Shown piece after piece: positions 7,901 to 15,365 of a DNA stretch of 64,000 nucleotides. Within the stretch, counting starts at the first letter, position 1, and every line of letters starts with the position of its first letter. Position numbers and translations under genes: made by a program. Source of the DNA: Cognatundibacterium rivi (GTDB taxonomy: Bacteria > Pseudomonadota > Gammaproteobacteria > Burkholderiales > Burkholderiaceae_D); contig NZ_JAGSPK010000001.1 in assembly GCF_018139565.1 (NCBI RefSeq), positions 124,001 to 188,000 on the forward strand, read 5' to 3'. The notes under the pieces were generated by a model that saw nothing but the letters and a program-made list of their open reading frames with translations, was not told where the DNA came from and searched no databases.

Positions 7901-10435
7901 CGTCAACGCACCACCGGAAGTAATAGTACAGACACCGGTTGTTGAGGAGGTGAATGTTGGTATCAGACCGGAAGAAGCCGTAGCGGACAAGGTTGGTGTT
8001 GTACCAAAAGCCTGACCACCGGGAGGGTTAAAGGTAATGGTTTGCGCTGCCTTAGGCGTCACTGCCGTGGATGCGGTAGACGCCGTGCCAGTACCTGCCA
8101 GATTGGTTGCCGTCACTGTGAAAGTGTATGGCGTTCCGTTTGTCAGGCCGGTGACGACCAATGGGCTGGTCGCGCCGCTGACATTCGCACCACCGGGGCT
8201 CGCAGTGACCGTGTAGCCCGTGACGGCGCTGCCGCCGTTGTAAGCTGGCGCTGTAAAGGCCACGGATACTTGTCCACCTCCGGCTGTACCAACGGCACCG
8301 GTTGGGGCACCTGGAACAGTCGCATTAACCGCAAATGTTCTGCCGACGGTAGTCGCTGCCAGGTATGTGCCGTTACCAGCCTGATCGGCGTTAATCGTAC
8401 AAGAGCCTGCCGTGACAAACGTCAACGCACCACCGGAAGTGACTGTACAGACCCCTGTTGTTGTGGAGGTGAAACTCACAGCTAAGGTGGAACTGGCGGT
8501 TGCCGTCAAGGTCGGTGTCGTGCCAAAAGTCTGTGCACCGGGAGGGTTAAAGGTAATGGTTTGTGCAGCTTTAGGCGTGACTGCAGAAGACGCCGTGGAT
8601 GCCGAACCGGAGCCAGCCGAGTTTCTGGCGGTCACAGTAAAAGTATAAGCAGTTCCGTTTAACAGACCAGTGACGTTCAGCGGACTGGCTGCACCGGTAG
8701 CCGTGGCTCCGCCGGGGCTGGCAGTGACTGTATAGTCAAGAATAGCGCTGCCGCCATTGGAAGCTGGTGCGGTGAAGGCGACGGAGACCTGAGTGTCTCC
8801 TGGTGTACCCACCGCAGCCGTTGGTGCTCCCGGAACAATGGCGTTGACAGTAAAAGTTTGTGGAACCGTTGCTGCTGCTGAAAAGGCAGCATTACCAGCC
8901 TGATCGGCATTAATCGTACAAGAGCCTGCTGTAACAAACGTCAACGCGCCACCGGAAGTGATCGTACAGACGCCGGTTGTCGTTGATGTGAATGTCGGTG
9001 TCAGACCAGAAGAAGCCGTAGCTGTCAAGGTCGGTGTCGTGCCAAAAGTCTGTGCCCCGGGAGGGTTAAAGGTAATGGTTTGCGGTGCCTTAGGCGTGAC
9101 TGCAGAGGACGCCGTGGATGCCGAACCGGAGCCAGCCGAGTTTCTGGCGGTCACAGTAAAAGTATAAGCAGTTCCGTTTAACAGACCAGTGACGTTCAGC
9201 GGACTGGCTGCACCGGTAGCCGTGGCTCCGCCGGGGCTGGCCGTGACCGTATAGTCAAGAATAGCACTGCCGCCATTGGAAGCTGGTGCGGTGAAGGCGA
9301 CGGAGACCTGAGTGTCCCCGGCGGTGCCGGCCGCTGCCGTTGGTGCTCCCGGAGCAATGGCGTTGACAGTAAAGGTTTGCGGAACCGTTGCTGCTGCTGA
9401 AAAGGCAGCATTACCAGCCTGATCGGCGTTAATCGTGCAAGAGCCTGCCGTGACAAACGTCAACGCACCACCGGAAGTGATCGTACAGACGCCGGTTGTC
9501 GTTGATGTGAATGTCGGCGTCAGACCAGAAGAAGCCGTAGCCGTCAAGGTCGGTGTCGTGCCAAAAGTCTGTGCGCCGGGAGGGTTAAAGGTAATGGTTT
9601 GCGTTGCCTTAGGCGTGACCGCCGTGGATGCGGAAGACGCAGTACCAGAGCCATTGGCATTTCTTGCCGTGACCGTGAAAGTGTAAGCCTGCCCATTGGT
9701 CAGACCAGTGACGTTCAGCGGACTGGCCGCGCCGGTAGCAGTAAAGCCGCCGGGACTTGATGTGACGGTATAGTCAAGAATGGCACTACCACCATCGGAG
9801 GCGGGGGCCGTAAAGGCAACCGACGCCTGCGCATTTCCTGCTGTAGCGGTAACACCTGTTGGTGCGCCGGGAGTTGCAGCCGGAATGGTGACAGTTGCAG
9901 TTTGCAAAACCACATTGCCATCATAAAACTGGAAGGTATCAGTGGTATTCGATAAGCCAGCGGGAATGGAATAATAAAAAGCGCTGAAATCGTTGGGGCC
10001 ACCATTGTTTGTCGAGTGAACAAACATATTGTTCGACCCTTTGGCGCTGGATTGAAGCATGATCCCCGCGCTGGTTGTGACGCCGGTGTTATTACTATTA
10101 CTGGAGCCGTCGGCGTTCGACAGACCAAATACGTCGGCATTGCCGCAATTGGTGCTATCTGCTGCCGAAAATGAGTACTTGTACCTTGCAGGCTGTCCGG
10201 CGTATTGACTGTTTGCAGCCTCAAAAGTGACCTGTCCCCCAGCCGCAGCGGTAAAACTGATATTACAAGCGGCAGACGCTTGCCCATAGGCCAGCAAGGA
10301 AAAAATCAGCAGCATCAGTTGGACTAAGCTGCGCAGCATCTGTTTTTGTAAGGTGAATAAAAGCAGGCTGCACCATGCGGGATAGCGCATTCTTTCTGCC
10401 TGGCTGGCGGGATCATGGCTGGGATATATCGTCAT
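4973..10435 (-). CDS. giant modular autotransporter (type Va) with FN3/Ig-like repeats
   Basis: Surface protein of 1820 residues, probably exported by Sec and anchored through its own beta-barrel. From the ATG at 10435, which follows a GAGGAA ribosome site, come a long basic leader and a hydrophobic segment ending AYGQASA near residue 55. A region of unknown fold follows, then five 173-residue units (about 188-1055), each an FN3-like part beginning PGAPT plus an Ig-like part beginning QTITF. Two BIG2-like modules (SYSSSN core) and a Big_3-type module come next, then a charged linker and a C-terminal barrel from about 1544 to the terminal RLDLRFGF, ending in the Phe expected for BAM insertion. 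An earlier ATG at 10558 is possible but lacks a ribosome site. Adhesion is the likely role but is not shown by sequence. Confidence 0.85.
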   Translation of the reverse strand: MTIYPSHDPASQAERMRYPAWCSLLLFTLQKQMLRSLVQLMLLIFSLLAYGQASAACNISFTAAAGGQVTFEAANSQYAGQPARYKYSFSAADSTNCGNADVFGLSNADGSSNSNNTGVTTSAGIMLQSSAKGSNNMFVHSTNNGGPNDFSAFYYSIPAGLSNTTDTFQFYDGNVVLQTATVTIPAATPGAPTGVTATAGNAQASVAFTAPASDGGSAILDYTVTSSPGGFTATGAASPLNVTGLTNGQAYTFTVTARNANGSGTASSASTAVTPKATQTITFNPPGAQTFGTTPTLTATASSGLTPTFTSTTTGVCTITSGGALTFVTAGSCTINADQAGNAAFSAAATVPQTFTVNAIAPGAPTAAAGTAGDTQVSVAFTAPASNGGSAILDYTVTASPGGATATGAASPLNVTGLLNGTAYTFTVTARNSAGSGSASTASSAVTPKAPQTITFNPPGAQTFGTTPTLTATASSGLTPTFTSTTTGVCTITSGGALTFVTAGSCTINADQAGNAAFSAAATVPQTFTVNAIVPGAPTAAVGTPGDTQVSVAFTAPASNGGSAILDYTVTASPGGATATGAASPLNVTGLLNGTAYTFTVTARNSAGSGSASTASSAVTPKAAQTITFNPPGAQTFGTTPTLTATASSTLAVSFTSTTTGVCTVTSGGALTFVTAGSCTINADQAGNGTYLAATTVGRTFAVNATVPGAPTGAVGTAGGGQVSVAFTAPAYNGGSAVTGYTVTASPGGANVSGATSPLVVTGLTNGTPYTFTVTATNLAGTGTASTASTAVTPKAAQTITFNPPGGQAFGTTPTLSATASSGLIPTFTSSTTGVCTITSGGALTFVTTGTCIINADQAGDGTYGVATTISRTFAVNPVVPGAPTGAVGTAGAAQVSVAFTAPVFNGGSAITGYTVTASPGGASVSGATSPLVVTGLTNGTPYTFTVTATNLAGTGAASTASTAVTPKAPQTITFGNPGTQTLGTALTLTASASSGLTVTFTSSTPGVCSVTPGGVVSSISAGVCTINVNQAGNTNFAAAATATQSFTISPLPVGVLTFAKPGAALVTMGSSFTNVATSTLSGGGFGAISYSSSNNAVATVNAAGVVTPVSPGSSTITATQAAVPGVNDQATQTYTLTVAPLPVGILSFTTPNAATVVMGGTLTNPATSTLTGGSYGAISYSSSNTAVATVSANGAITTVSAGTSTITATQAAVAGVNAQATQTYVLTVGKNAQATLRVVSDKSSIFKVTGTATLTTTGGSGTGAISTAVTTGTCSVAGNVVTAGSVAETCVVTVTKAADANYSAATATVSIQILSMATSSVTLASSSLNPMLGQSVNLTATVNPGAATGTASFMDGTTLIAKVNLSAGAASLTTSTLAVGSHNLTVVYSGDANLASSTSGAIVVNVNARPDPVSNPLVKQNIVSQATTTQRFTVAQMSNIYNHVQILHSDFNIRNRFGAGLNVPYLDTLRLVGGKILDNFSGTQEKDVLAGEFGTVKTAENQRRARAPFAQDGTAHQKEKRIAKDEEADQEPVISDDVPRIAGMPAGFWTAGNIDVGSLDAQDGSRTKFSSAGLTLGMDVMVNSKLIAGGSLGYAKDNATFDNLGSESKAKQWSGSLYATYKPEKHWFIDGVLGAGHVSYDNRRWDGDNNVMLSGDRKGKVIYGSLSLTRELILQQFRVHPFGRVDVINVKLDSYSEQGSPMALTFKDSSFTNSTVTGGLDIFKDYFFASGQVTPSLKLQLSHRTSGDVNQAVYYTDMGVNGPTYNAIVTGIPEDVQSLGLGLNFKNRRGFQANFAWLGSMGANAYRNNSFRLDLRFGF
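7271..9865. repeat. five 519-bp tandem repeats inside the autotransporter gene
   Basis: A landmark in the QTITF part recurs at 7483, 8002, 8521, 9040 and 9559, exactly 519 bp (173 codons) apart each time. The copies around 8400-9600 are nearly identical at DNA level, including silent positions; the copies nearer the barrel are more diverged. The pattern suggests recent duplication or gene conversion in the middle of the array. Confidence 0.95.
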
Positions 10436-10797
10436 TTTTTCCTCGGGGATGTTCCGTGTTGATTGACTGGTAATAGGTGATGCCGATTGGGATTGAAATA
10501 TGCTGAAGCAGAGAATCGGATTGCTGATAGTTGCCCAAAATAAACTTTTTCTTGACAAAAAGTGATTTATTAGGCAATTATCAGCGACGGTAATATTTTA
10601 GCCACATTGCACAAAAAAAAGGCAAATTAAAAAATGAATTGCCTATAAGTGTGTTCTTTTCGCCTCCTTAGTCTGAATAGATGATTGACGAAAATTTATT
10701 TTGAGCGAATTATGGTTGTTGTAAAAAAATAAAAATTGCCAATAGTGGTCAGTGTCAGCACTTTTTTAACCGTCAGCACCTCTTTAAGGAGAAAACT
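10436..10797. promoter_or_regulatory. divergent promoter region, autotransporter / tail-collar operon
   Basis: This 362-bp AT-rich gap separates two divergent transcription units. A GAGGAA ribosome site for the autotransporter lies at its left edge and an AAGGAGAA site for the first collar gene at 10786-10793. A small inverted repeat with arms AGGCAA and TTGCCT lies at 10619-10644. No further gene is seen. Confidence 0.5.
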
Positions 10798-11307
10798 GTG
10801 GAGCCGTTTTTAGGTGAGATTAAGATTTGCGCTTTTCCATTTGCGCCGAAAGGCTGGGCATTCTGCAATGGTGCCTTAATGAGCGTGCAACAGAATAATG
10901 CGCTGTTTGCATTGCTGGGTGTGCAATATGGCGGGGATGGACAGAATACTTTCGGATTACCGGATTTACGCGGGCGCGTCGCGGTGCATAGGGATGGCAG
11001 CACCTATATACAAGGTCAAACCGGTGGTCAGGAAACGGTTGCTCTGCAGGCCGCGAATTTACCGCCGCACAATCATAATGTGGTGGTGGCCAGTTCGCCT
11101 GCGACTACCCCGCGTGTCGGTAGTGCAGCGCTGAATGTATTGGCGGCAACGGCGACCAACATCTACGGTACCCCCACTAATCTGGTCGCAATGGAAGCTG
11201 GCATGACCTCGACAATAGGTGCCGGCGCTGCGCATGAAAACATGCAGCCATCACTCGTCATCAATTACATCATTGCCACTTCCGGCATTTTCCCATCCAG
11301 AAATTAA
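10798..11307 (+). CDS. tail-collar domain protein (MdpB family), copy 1
   Basis: A 169-residue protein of the phage tail Collar family, often annotated microcystin-dependent protein although the role is not established. The N-terminal collar fold shows GEIKICAF, PKGWAFCNGALM and the glycine-rich core YGGDGQNTFGLPDLRGR within the first 65 residues; a histidine-rich turn LPPHNHN follows, and the C-terminus has QPSLVINYIIATSGIFP. There is no signal peptide. The GTG start has a strong Shine-Dalgarno (AAGGAGAA). It is first of three tandem paralogues and there are no other phage structural genes around. Confidence 0.88.
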   Translation: MEPFLGEIKICAFPFAPKGWAFCNGALMSVQQNNALFALLGVQYGGDGQNTFGLPDLRGRVAVHRDGSTYIQGQTGGQETVALQAANLPPHNHNVVVASSPATTPRVGSAALNVLAATATNIYGTPTNLVAMEAGMTSTIGAGAAHENMQPSLVINYIIATSGIFPSRN

Positions 11308-11317
11308 GGAGAACAGA

Positions 11318-11851
11318 ATGGCAGATCCTTTTGTTGGCGAAATTCGTTTGTTTGCAGGCACCTACGCGCCACAGGGCTGGCTAGCGTGTGATGGTAGTCA
11401 GATTCAGATTTCAGAGAACGAGATCCTGTTTACATTATTGGGCACCACCTACGGCGGCGACGGCGTCCGCACATTTGCTTTGCCCGATCTGCGCAATCGC
11501 CTGCCCGTCGGGCAGGGTACCGGTCCGGCTCTGTCGCCACGCACCATGGGGCAGACATTTGGGGTGGCAAGTGTGTCACTGACACAAGCGCAACTCCCTG
11601 CGCATAGCCACACGATACAAGGCAGTGCGGATAATGCCACTATTGGTGTTCCCGGACCGACGACGGTGTTGGCAACGCTGGCCAGCGGTACTTTGTACGA
11701 CTCTGGCGTGCCAAATCCCACGCTGGAACGCAAGCTCAGTCCACAATCGATCCCTGTTGTTGGCGGTAGTCTCCCGCATAGCAATCTGATGCCCACAACG
11801 GCACTGAATTACATCATCGCAACGGTCGGCATTTACCCGCAGCAAGCTTAA
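11318..11851 (+). CDS. tail-collar domain protein (MdpB family), copy 2
   Basis: Second tandem paralogue, 177 residues. The ATG at 11318 is chosen because it sits behind AAGGAGAAC and gives the MADPFVGEIR start shared with copy 3; the frame is open further upstream but that would overlap copy 1. Collar core YGGDGVRTFALPDLRNR near residue 45, LPAHSHT near 90, and a C-terminal NYIIATVGIYP. The gap to copy 1 is 10 bp, so the genes form one operon. Confidence 0.88.
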   Translation: MADPFVGEIRLFAGTYAPQGWLACDGSQIQISENEILFTLLGTTYGGDGVRTFALPDLRNRLPVGQGTGPALSPRTMGQTFGVASVSLTQAQLPAHSHTIQGSADNATIGVPGPTTVLATLASGTLYDSGVPNPTLERKLSPQSIPVVGGSLPHSNLMPTTALNYIIATVGIYPQQA

Positions 11852-11861
11852 GGAGAACAGA

Positions 11862-12377
11862 ATGGCAGATCCATTTATCGGAGAAATCCGCGCGTTTGGT
11901 TTCAACTTTGCCCCTTATCAATGGGCATTCTGTGACGGCGCGCTGGTACCTATCCAGCAAAATTCAACCTTGTTCTCGATTCTTGGCGTCAATTATGGCG
12001 GGAATGGCACCTCGACTTTTGGCTTGCCAAATTTAATGGGGCAGGCCGTGATTGGCGCGCAAAATAATCTGGTAGGTGAGCAGCAAGGCGAGAATGCAGT
12101 GAGTTTGACCTTGAGCGAAATGACCACGCATACGCATGATATGGTTGTCAATGCAAGCCAATCCGCATCGGCAGGCCCGGGCGGTCATTTAGTTTCCAAG
12201 CTGGCAAGCGGCAATTTGTATGCTGCCACGACCGATACGTCTGCACCGACGCTGACAATGCTGTCACCACAGGGCATCAGTGTTGTCGGTCAGGGGACTG
12301 CGCATGAAAATCGTCAGCCTTTCAGCGTGCTGAATTTCTGCATTTCATTGTACGGCGTGTTTCCGCAGCGTCCTTAA
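11862..12377 (+). CDS. tail-collar domain protein (MdpB family), copy 3
   Basis: Third paralogue, 171 residues, starting MADPFIGEIRAFGFNFAP and carrying YGGNGTSTFGLPNLMGQ and a histidine turn THTHD. The junction upstream (11851-11875) is essentially identical in sequence to the one upstream of copy 2, ribosome site included, which is good evidence for local gene duplication. The C-terminal motif is degenerate here (NFCISLYGVFP). A strong terminator follows at once. Confidence 0.88.
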   Translation: MADPFIGEIRAFGFNFAPYQWAFCDGALVPIQQNSTLFSILGVNYGGNGTSTFGLPNLMGQAVIGAQNNLVGEQQGENAVSLTLSEMTTHTHDMVVNASQSASAGPGGHLVSKLASGNLYAATTDTSAPTLTMLSPQGISVVGQGTAHENRQPFSVLNFCISLYGVFPQRP

Positions 12378-12383
12378 ATTCTG

Positions 12384-12409
12384 GCCAGAGCTTGCTCTGG
12401 CATTTTTTT
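12384..12409 (+). terminator. terminator after the tail-collar trio
   Basis: GCCAGAG (12384-12390), CTTG loop, CTCTGGC (12395-12401), then ATTTTTTT. It separates the three collar genes from the DUF6916-like gene, so expression of the downstream pair may be reduced or depend on readthrough. Confidence 0.85.
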
Positions 12410-12427
12410 GTCTGAACATTTCACGAT

Positions 12428-12721
12428 ATGACTTTTACCGCTGCACAATTTTTACCGCATGTTGGTTCTCAGTTTTCTATTCCGTTTGGCGATGGTCTGA
12501 GCCTGACCCTGACACTGGATGATGTCAAAGACAGCACGACAGCATCTTCCCCGTATCACTTTTTTTCTCTGAATTTTTCCAGCAATGCCAGCACGGCTTT
12601 GCCACAGGGAATCTACGCCTTGCAGCATGCCAGCTTAGCGACGCAGGAAATTTTTCTGGTGCCGTTTTCGAAAACAGAACGTGGCGTTTCTTATTCCGCG
12701 ACGTTCAGTGTGGAGAAATAA
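12428..12721 (+). CDS. small DUF6916-like protein
   Basis: A 97-residue protein with an FxxxxGxxF start (AAQFLPHVGSQFSI), a beta-rich middle and the phrase LPQGIYALQHASLATQEIFLVP. It resembles the short DUF6916-type proteins that I associate with tail-collar gene clusters; the family assignment is from memory and moderate. No signal peptide or membrane segment. No clear ribosome site precedes the ATG. It lies just past the collar-operon terminator and 3 bp before the GNAT gene, so these two are likely cotranscribed. Confidence 0.6.
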   Translation: MTFTAAQFLPHVGSQFSIPFGDGLSLTLTLDDVKDSTTASSPYHFFSLNFSSNASTALPQGIYALQHASLATQEIFLVPFSKTERGVSYSATFSVEK

Positions 12722-12724
12722 GCA

Positions 12725-13222
12725 GTGCCGTCGGCGATGATTTTCCGGCATCCGCAACTGGCCTTGCGTGCGGTCAGCGACGCCGATCAGGAGTTTTTGC
12801 AACGCTTGTATGCGTCTGTGCGCGAGGAAGAGCTGCGCCCCACAGGCTGGCCTGAAGCACAGAAAGCCGCTTTTCTGGCGATGCAGTTTCAGGCGCAACA
12901 CCGTGCGTATGCGGCTTATTCCGATACTGAGTATTTTATTGTTCAGCGCGGGCAGCAAGACATTGGCCGTTTGTATCTGCAACACCAGCCTGAGACGATA
13001 TCGATAGTCGATATCTCGCTGATGGCCGACACGTGCGGCCAGGGCATAGGCACCGATCTGTTGCAGGCAGTTTTTGCCCAGGCGCGGGCAGCGCACAAAG
13101 CGGTGCAGATTCATGTCGAAAAATTTAATCCAGCGTTACGCCTGTATCAGCGGCTGGGTTTTCTGGAAGTCGAAGATAAAGGCGTGTATCTGCTGATGCG
13201 GCGTCCCGCTGAAACGGACTGA
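12725..13222 (+). CDS. GNAT-family N-acetyltransferase
   Basis: A 165-residue acetyl-CoA-dependent acetyltransferase. The acetyl-CoA loop appears as DTCGQGIGTDLLQAVFAQ near residues 103-120, followed by KFNPALRLYQRLGF near 136, a typical motif B. Start is the GTG at 12725, or the ATG four codons later (12737). It overlaps no neighbour and follows the DUF6916-like gene by 3 bp. Its substrate is unknown; its place at the end of the collar cluster suggests modification of a product of that cluster, which is inference. Confidence 0.8.
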   Translation: MPSAMIFRHPQLALRAVSDADQEFLQRLYASVREEELRPTGWPEAQKAAFLAMQFQAQHRAYAAYSDTEYFIVQRGQQDIGRLYLQHQPETISIVDISLMADTCGQGIGTDLLQAVFAQARAAHKAVQIHVEKFNPALRLYQRLGFLEVEDKGVYLLMRRPAETD

Positions 13223-13330
13223 GCAGTGCTGAACGGTGCGATGCCTGCGGCCTGAATTCGCAACGCGTTTTGCTGCTTGCACTGCACGGAAATCATCACT
13301 ACAGGTGTTTTTCAGGCATTTTGGGCTGTA

Positions 13331-13405
13331 AATATACTCCCCAGAGTATATTTACAAGCCCTTTGTTTATGCCGACATAAAGGCCAAAACGCCAGATACT
13401 CCCCC
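13331..13405. repeat. dispersed intergenic repeat, copy 1
   Basis: Starts with an imperfect palindrome AATATACTCCCCAGAGTAT and ends about 50 bp later with ATACTCCCCC. The order of elements (palindrome, AAGCCC, TTTAT, GCCAGATACTCCCCC) matches copy 2 read on the opposite strand. It lies between the GNAT gene and dbpA in a 320-bp gap in which I see no gene. Confidence 0.75.
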
Positions 13406-13542
13406 TAAAACAGCAAATAACAGCAAATTTCAGGGTTCAATCTCGTTGGTATTGTGGTCTCATGGCGATCTGATGGAGTCGCTCTGTGGCAAGCTCAGGT
13501 GACCGGATTACACCACGCCGTATCACACCACACCGCGCCGCA

Positions 13543-14934
13543 TCACACGCTGTTGATCAGGCGCATTTTGAACTGGCGGCCTTTGATATTCGTGAAGCTG
13601 AGTTTCTCTACCGTTTTGGCGGCGATGTGGCGGTCGAGTGCAACATAGGTCACAAACTCAGACACATTGATTTTGCCGACCTGTTCTTTTTTCAGGCCGA
13701 TATCAGCGGTCAGCGCACCGAGTAAATCACCGGGACGCAGTTTGTCTTTTTTGCCGCCCATGATGCACACCGTCATCATCGGTGCCGCCAGGGTTTGTTC
13801 CGGCGCGGCTTCGAGTTCGTTGATATCGGCCCAGGTGACGGCTTCACCCTGATATTCCTCGATCAGCCTGACCCATTTTTTTTCATTCGGTGTTGCCAGG
13901 CTGAGTGCCAGCCCTTTTTCACCAGCGCGACCAGTACGACCGATGCGATGAATATGCACTTCGGTATCTTTCGAGACATCGACATTAATCACCGCGCCCA
14001 GCGTCTGAATATCGAGTCCGCGCGCCGCCACATCGGTTGCCACCAGCACCGAACAGCTTTGATTCGCAAAGCGGATCAGCACTTCATCGCGGTCGCGTTG
14101 TTCCAGATCACCGTGCAAGGCCAGCGCGCTGATGCCCTGCGCCTGCAATTCTTCGGTCAGCTCGCGACAGTGAATTTTGGTATTACAAAACGCAATCGTT
14201 GATACCGGCTGATAGTGGTGCAGCAAACGCGCGACGGCTTCATTGCGTTCTTCCGGCGATACCAGATAAAACTTTTGCTCGATGTGATTGGCCGCATGTT
14301 GCGATTCGACTTTGATTTCGACCGGATCGCGCAGCAATTGCTCGCTGGCTTTGCGGATATCGTCTGGGTAGGTCGCAGAGAATAACAAGGTCTGGCGGCG
14401 CGGCGAGCAGGCCGCAACGATGGTGTAGATATCATCGTAAAAGCCCATGTCCACCATGCGATCTGCCTCGTCCAGCACCAGCGTCTGCACCGTATGCAGA
14501 TTGATGGTGCCGCGGCTGACGTGATCAATCAATCGCCCCGGCGTGCCAACGACAATATGCGCGCCATGTTCGAGCGAGGCAATTTGCGGGCGCATCGCGG
14601 TGCCGCCGCATAAGGTCAGAATTTTGACGTTTTCAATCGCGCGCGCCAGACGGCGTAATTCATTCGCCACCTGATCTGCCAGTTCACGCGTCGGGCAAAT
14701 CACCAGACCTTGCACCGCAAAATACGTGGGATTCAGTTTCGCCAGTATGCCAAGCCCGAAAGCCGCAGTTTTGCCGCTGCCGGTTTTTGCCTGCGCGATC
14801 AGGTCACGTTGCTGCAATACGACCGGCAGGCTTTCCGCCTGTATCGCTGTCATGGTGGAGTAACCGAGACTCTCCAGATTGGCGAGCATGGCGGCCGAGA
14901 GAGGAAGCGTATTGAAAGCAGTAGCGTCAGACAT
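13543..14934 (-). CDS. dbpA: ATP-dependent RNA helicase DbpA
   Basis: DEAD-box helicase that acts in large-subunit ribosome assembly on 23S rRNA. The ATG at 14934 gives 463 residues starting MSDATAFNTLPLS, the usual size; an upstream ATG exists but adds an atypical leader. Q motif near residue 20, P-loop AKTGSGKT near 50, DEAD box in VLDEADRMVDMG, SAT, and the C-terminal HRIGRTGRAG. The last 75 residues (MGGKKDKLRPGDLLGALT onward) are the DbpA RNA-binding domain that recognises the 23S hairpin 92 region, which separates it from other DEAD-box paralogues. Confidence 0.93.
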   Translation of the reverse strand: MSDATAFNTLPLSAAMLANLESLGYSTMTAIQAESLPVVLQQRDLIAQAKTGSGKTAAFGLGILAKLNPTYFAVQGLVICPTRELADQVANELRRLARAIENVKILTLCGGTAMRPQIASLEHGAHIVVGTPGRLIDHVSRGTINLHTVQTLVLDEADRMVDMGFYDDIYTIVAACSPRRQTLLFSATYPDDIRKASEQLLRDPVEIKVESQHAANHIEQKFYLVSPEERNEAVARLLHHYQPVSTIAFCNTKIHCRELTEELQAQGISALALHGDLEQRDRDEVLIRFANQSCSVLVATDVAARGLDIQTLGAVINVDVSKDTEVHIHRIGRTGRAGEKGLALSLATPNEKKWVRLIEEYQGEAVTWADINELEAAPEQTLAAPMMTVCIMGGKKDKLRPGDLLGALTADIGLKKEQVGKINVSEFVTYVALDRHIAAKTVEKLSFTNIKGRQFKMRLINSV

Positions 14935-15365
14935 GGGAATTTTTTCTTGGAACAGGTAAAAACAGGGGCGAATCGACAACAAAAAACAGGCGCGATGCCA
15001 GCGTGGGTGCAGGTTCACGGCCTGATCGGGCAGGCGCGTGAAGGAATGACGCTATTGTAGGCGATAAGCACGGCGGCCGCCTGTTTGTCGCGTCGTTACA
15101 ATTTTTTTGATCTGATGACGTGAATGCAGATGACGGCATTATACGCAGTGGTCGCCGTACGCATTTGTCTGTGCCAATGCTGCGTTGCAGACCCGGATTG
15201 AGGCTGGTTTCAGCACTACGTGGTTTCCACAAAATTTCCATAAAGCAACAAAATAATACTGAAAAATGTTGCGATAGGTTAAAATTTGTTTCATTTTTCA
15301 TGATGAATTGATCACAGCCACAAGGAATTCATCTCCTGAACTTCTCCTCTTCGCTATGAGAATCT

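Noticed and set aside
7271-9865. CRISPR-like regular spacing
   Set aside because: Period of 519 bp, entirely within one reading frame, with no short identical repeats separated by unique spacers.
5700-10290. Many long open frames antisense or out of frame with the autotransporter gene
   Set aside because: They arise from the repetitive GC-rich coding of the FN3/Ig units, share its 519-bp period, and lack ribosome sites or family features.
13331-13405. Repeat copies 1-4 as rho-independent terminators
   Set aside because: The palindromes are short and AT-ended, lack T-tracts, and the two-part layout with a distant half-site does not fit a terminator.
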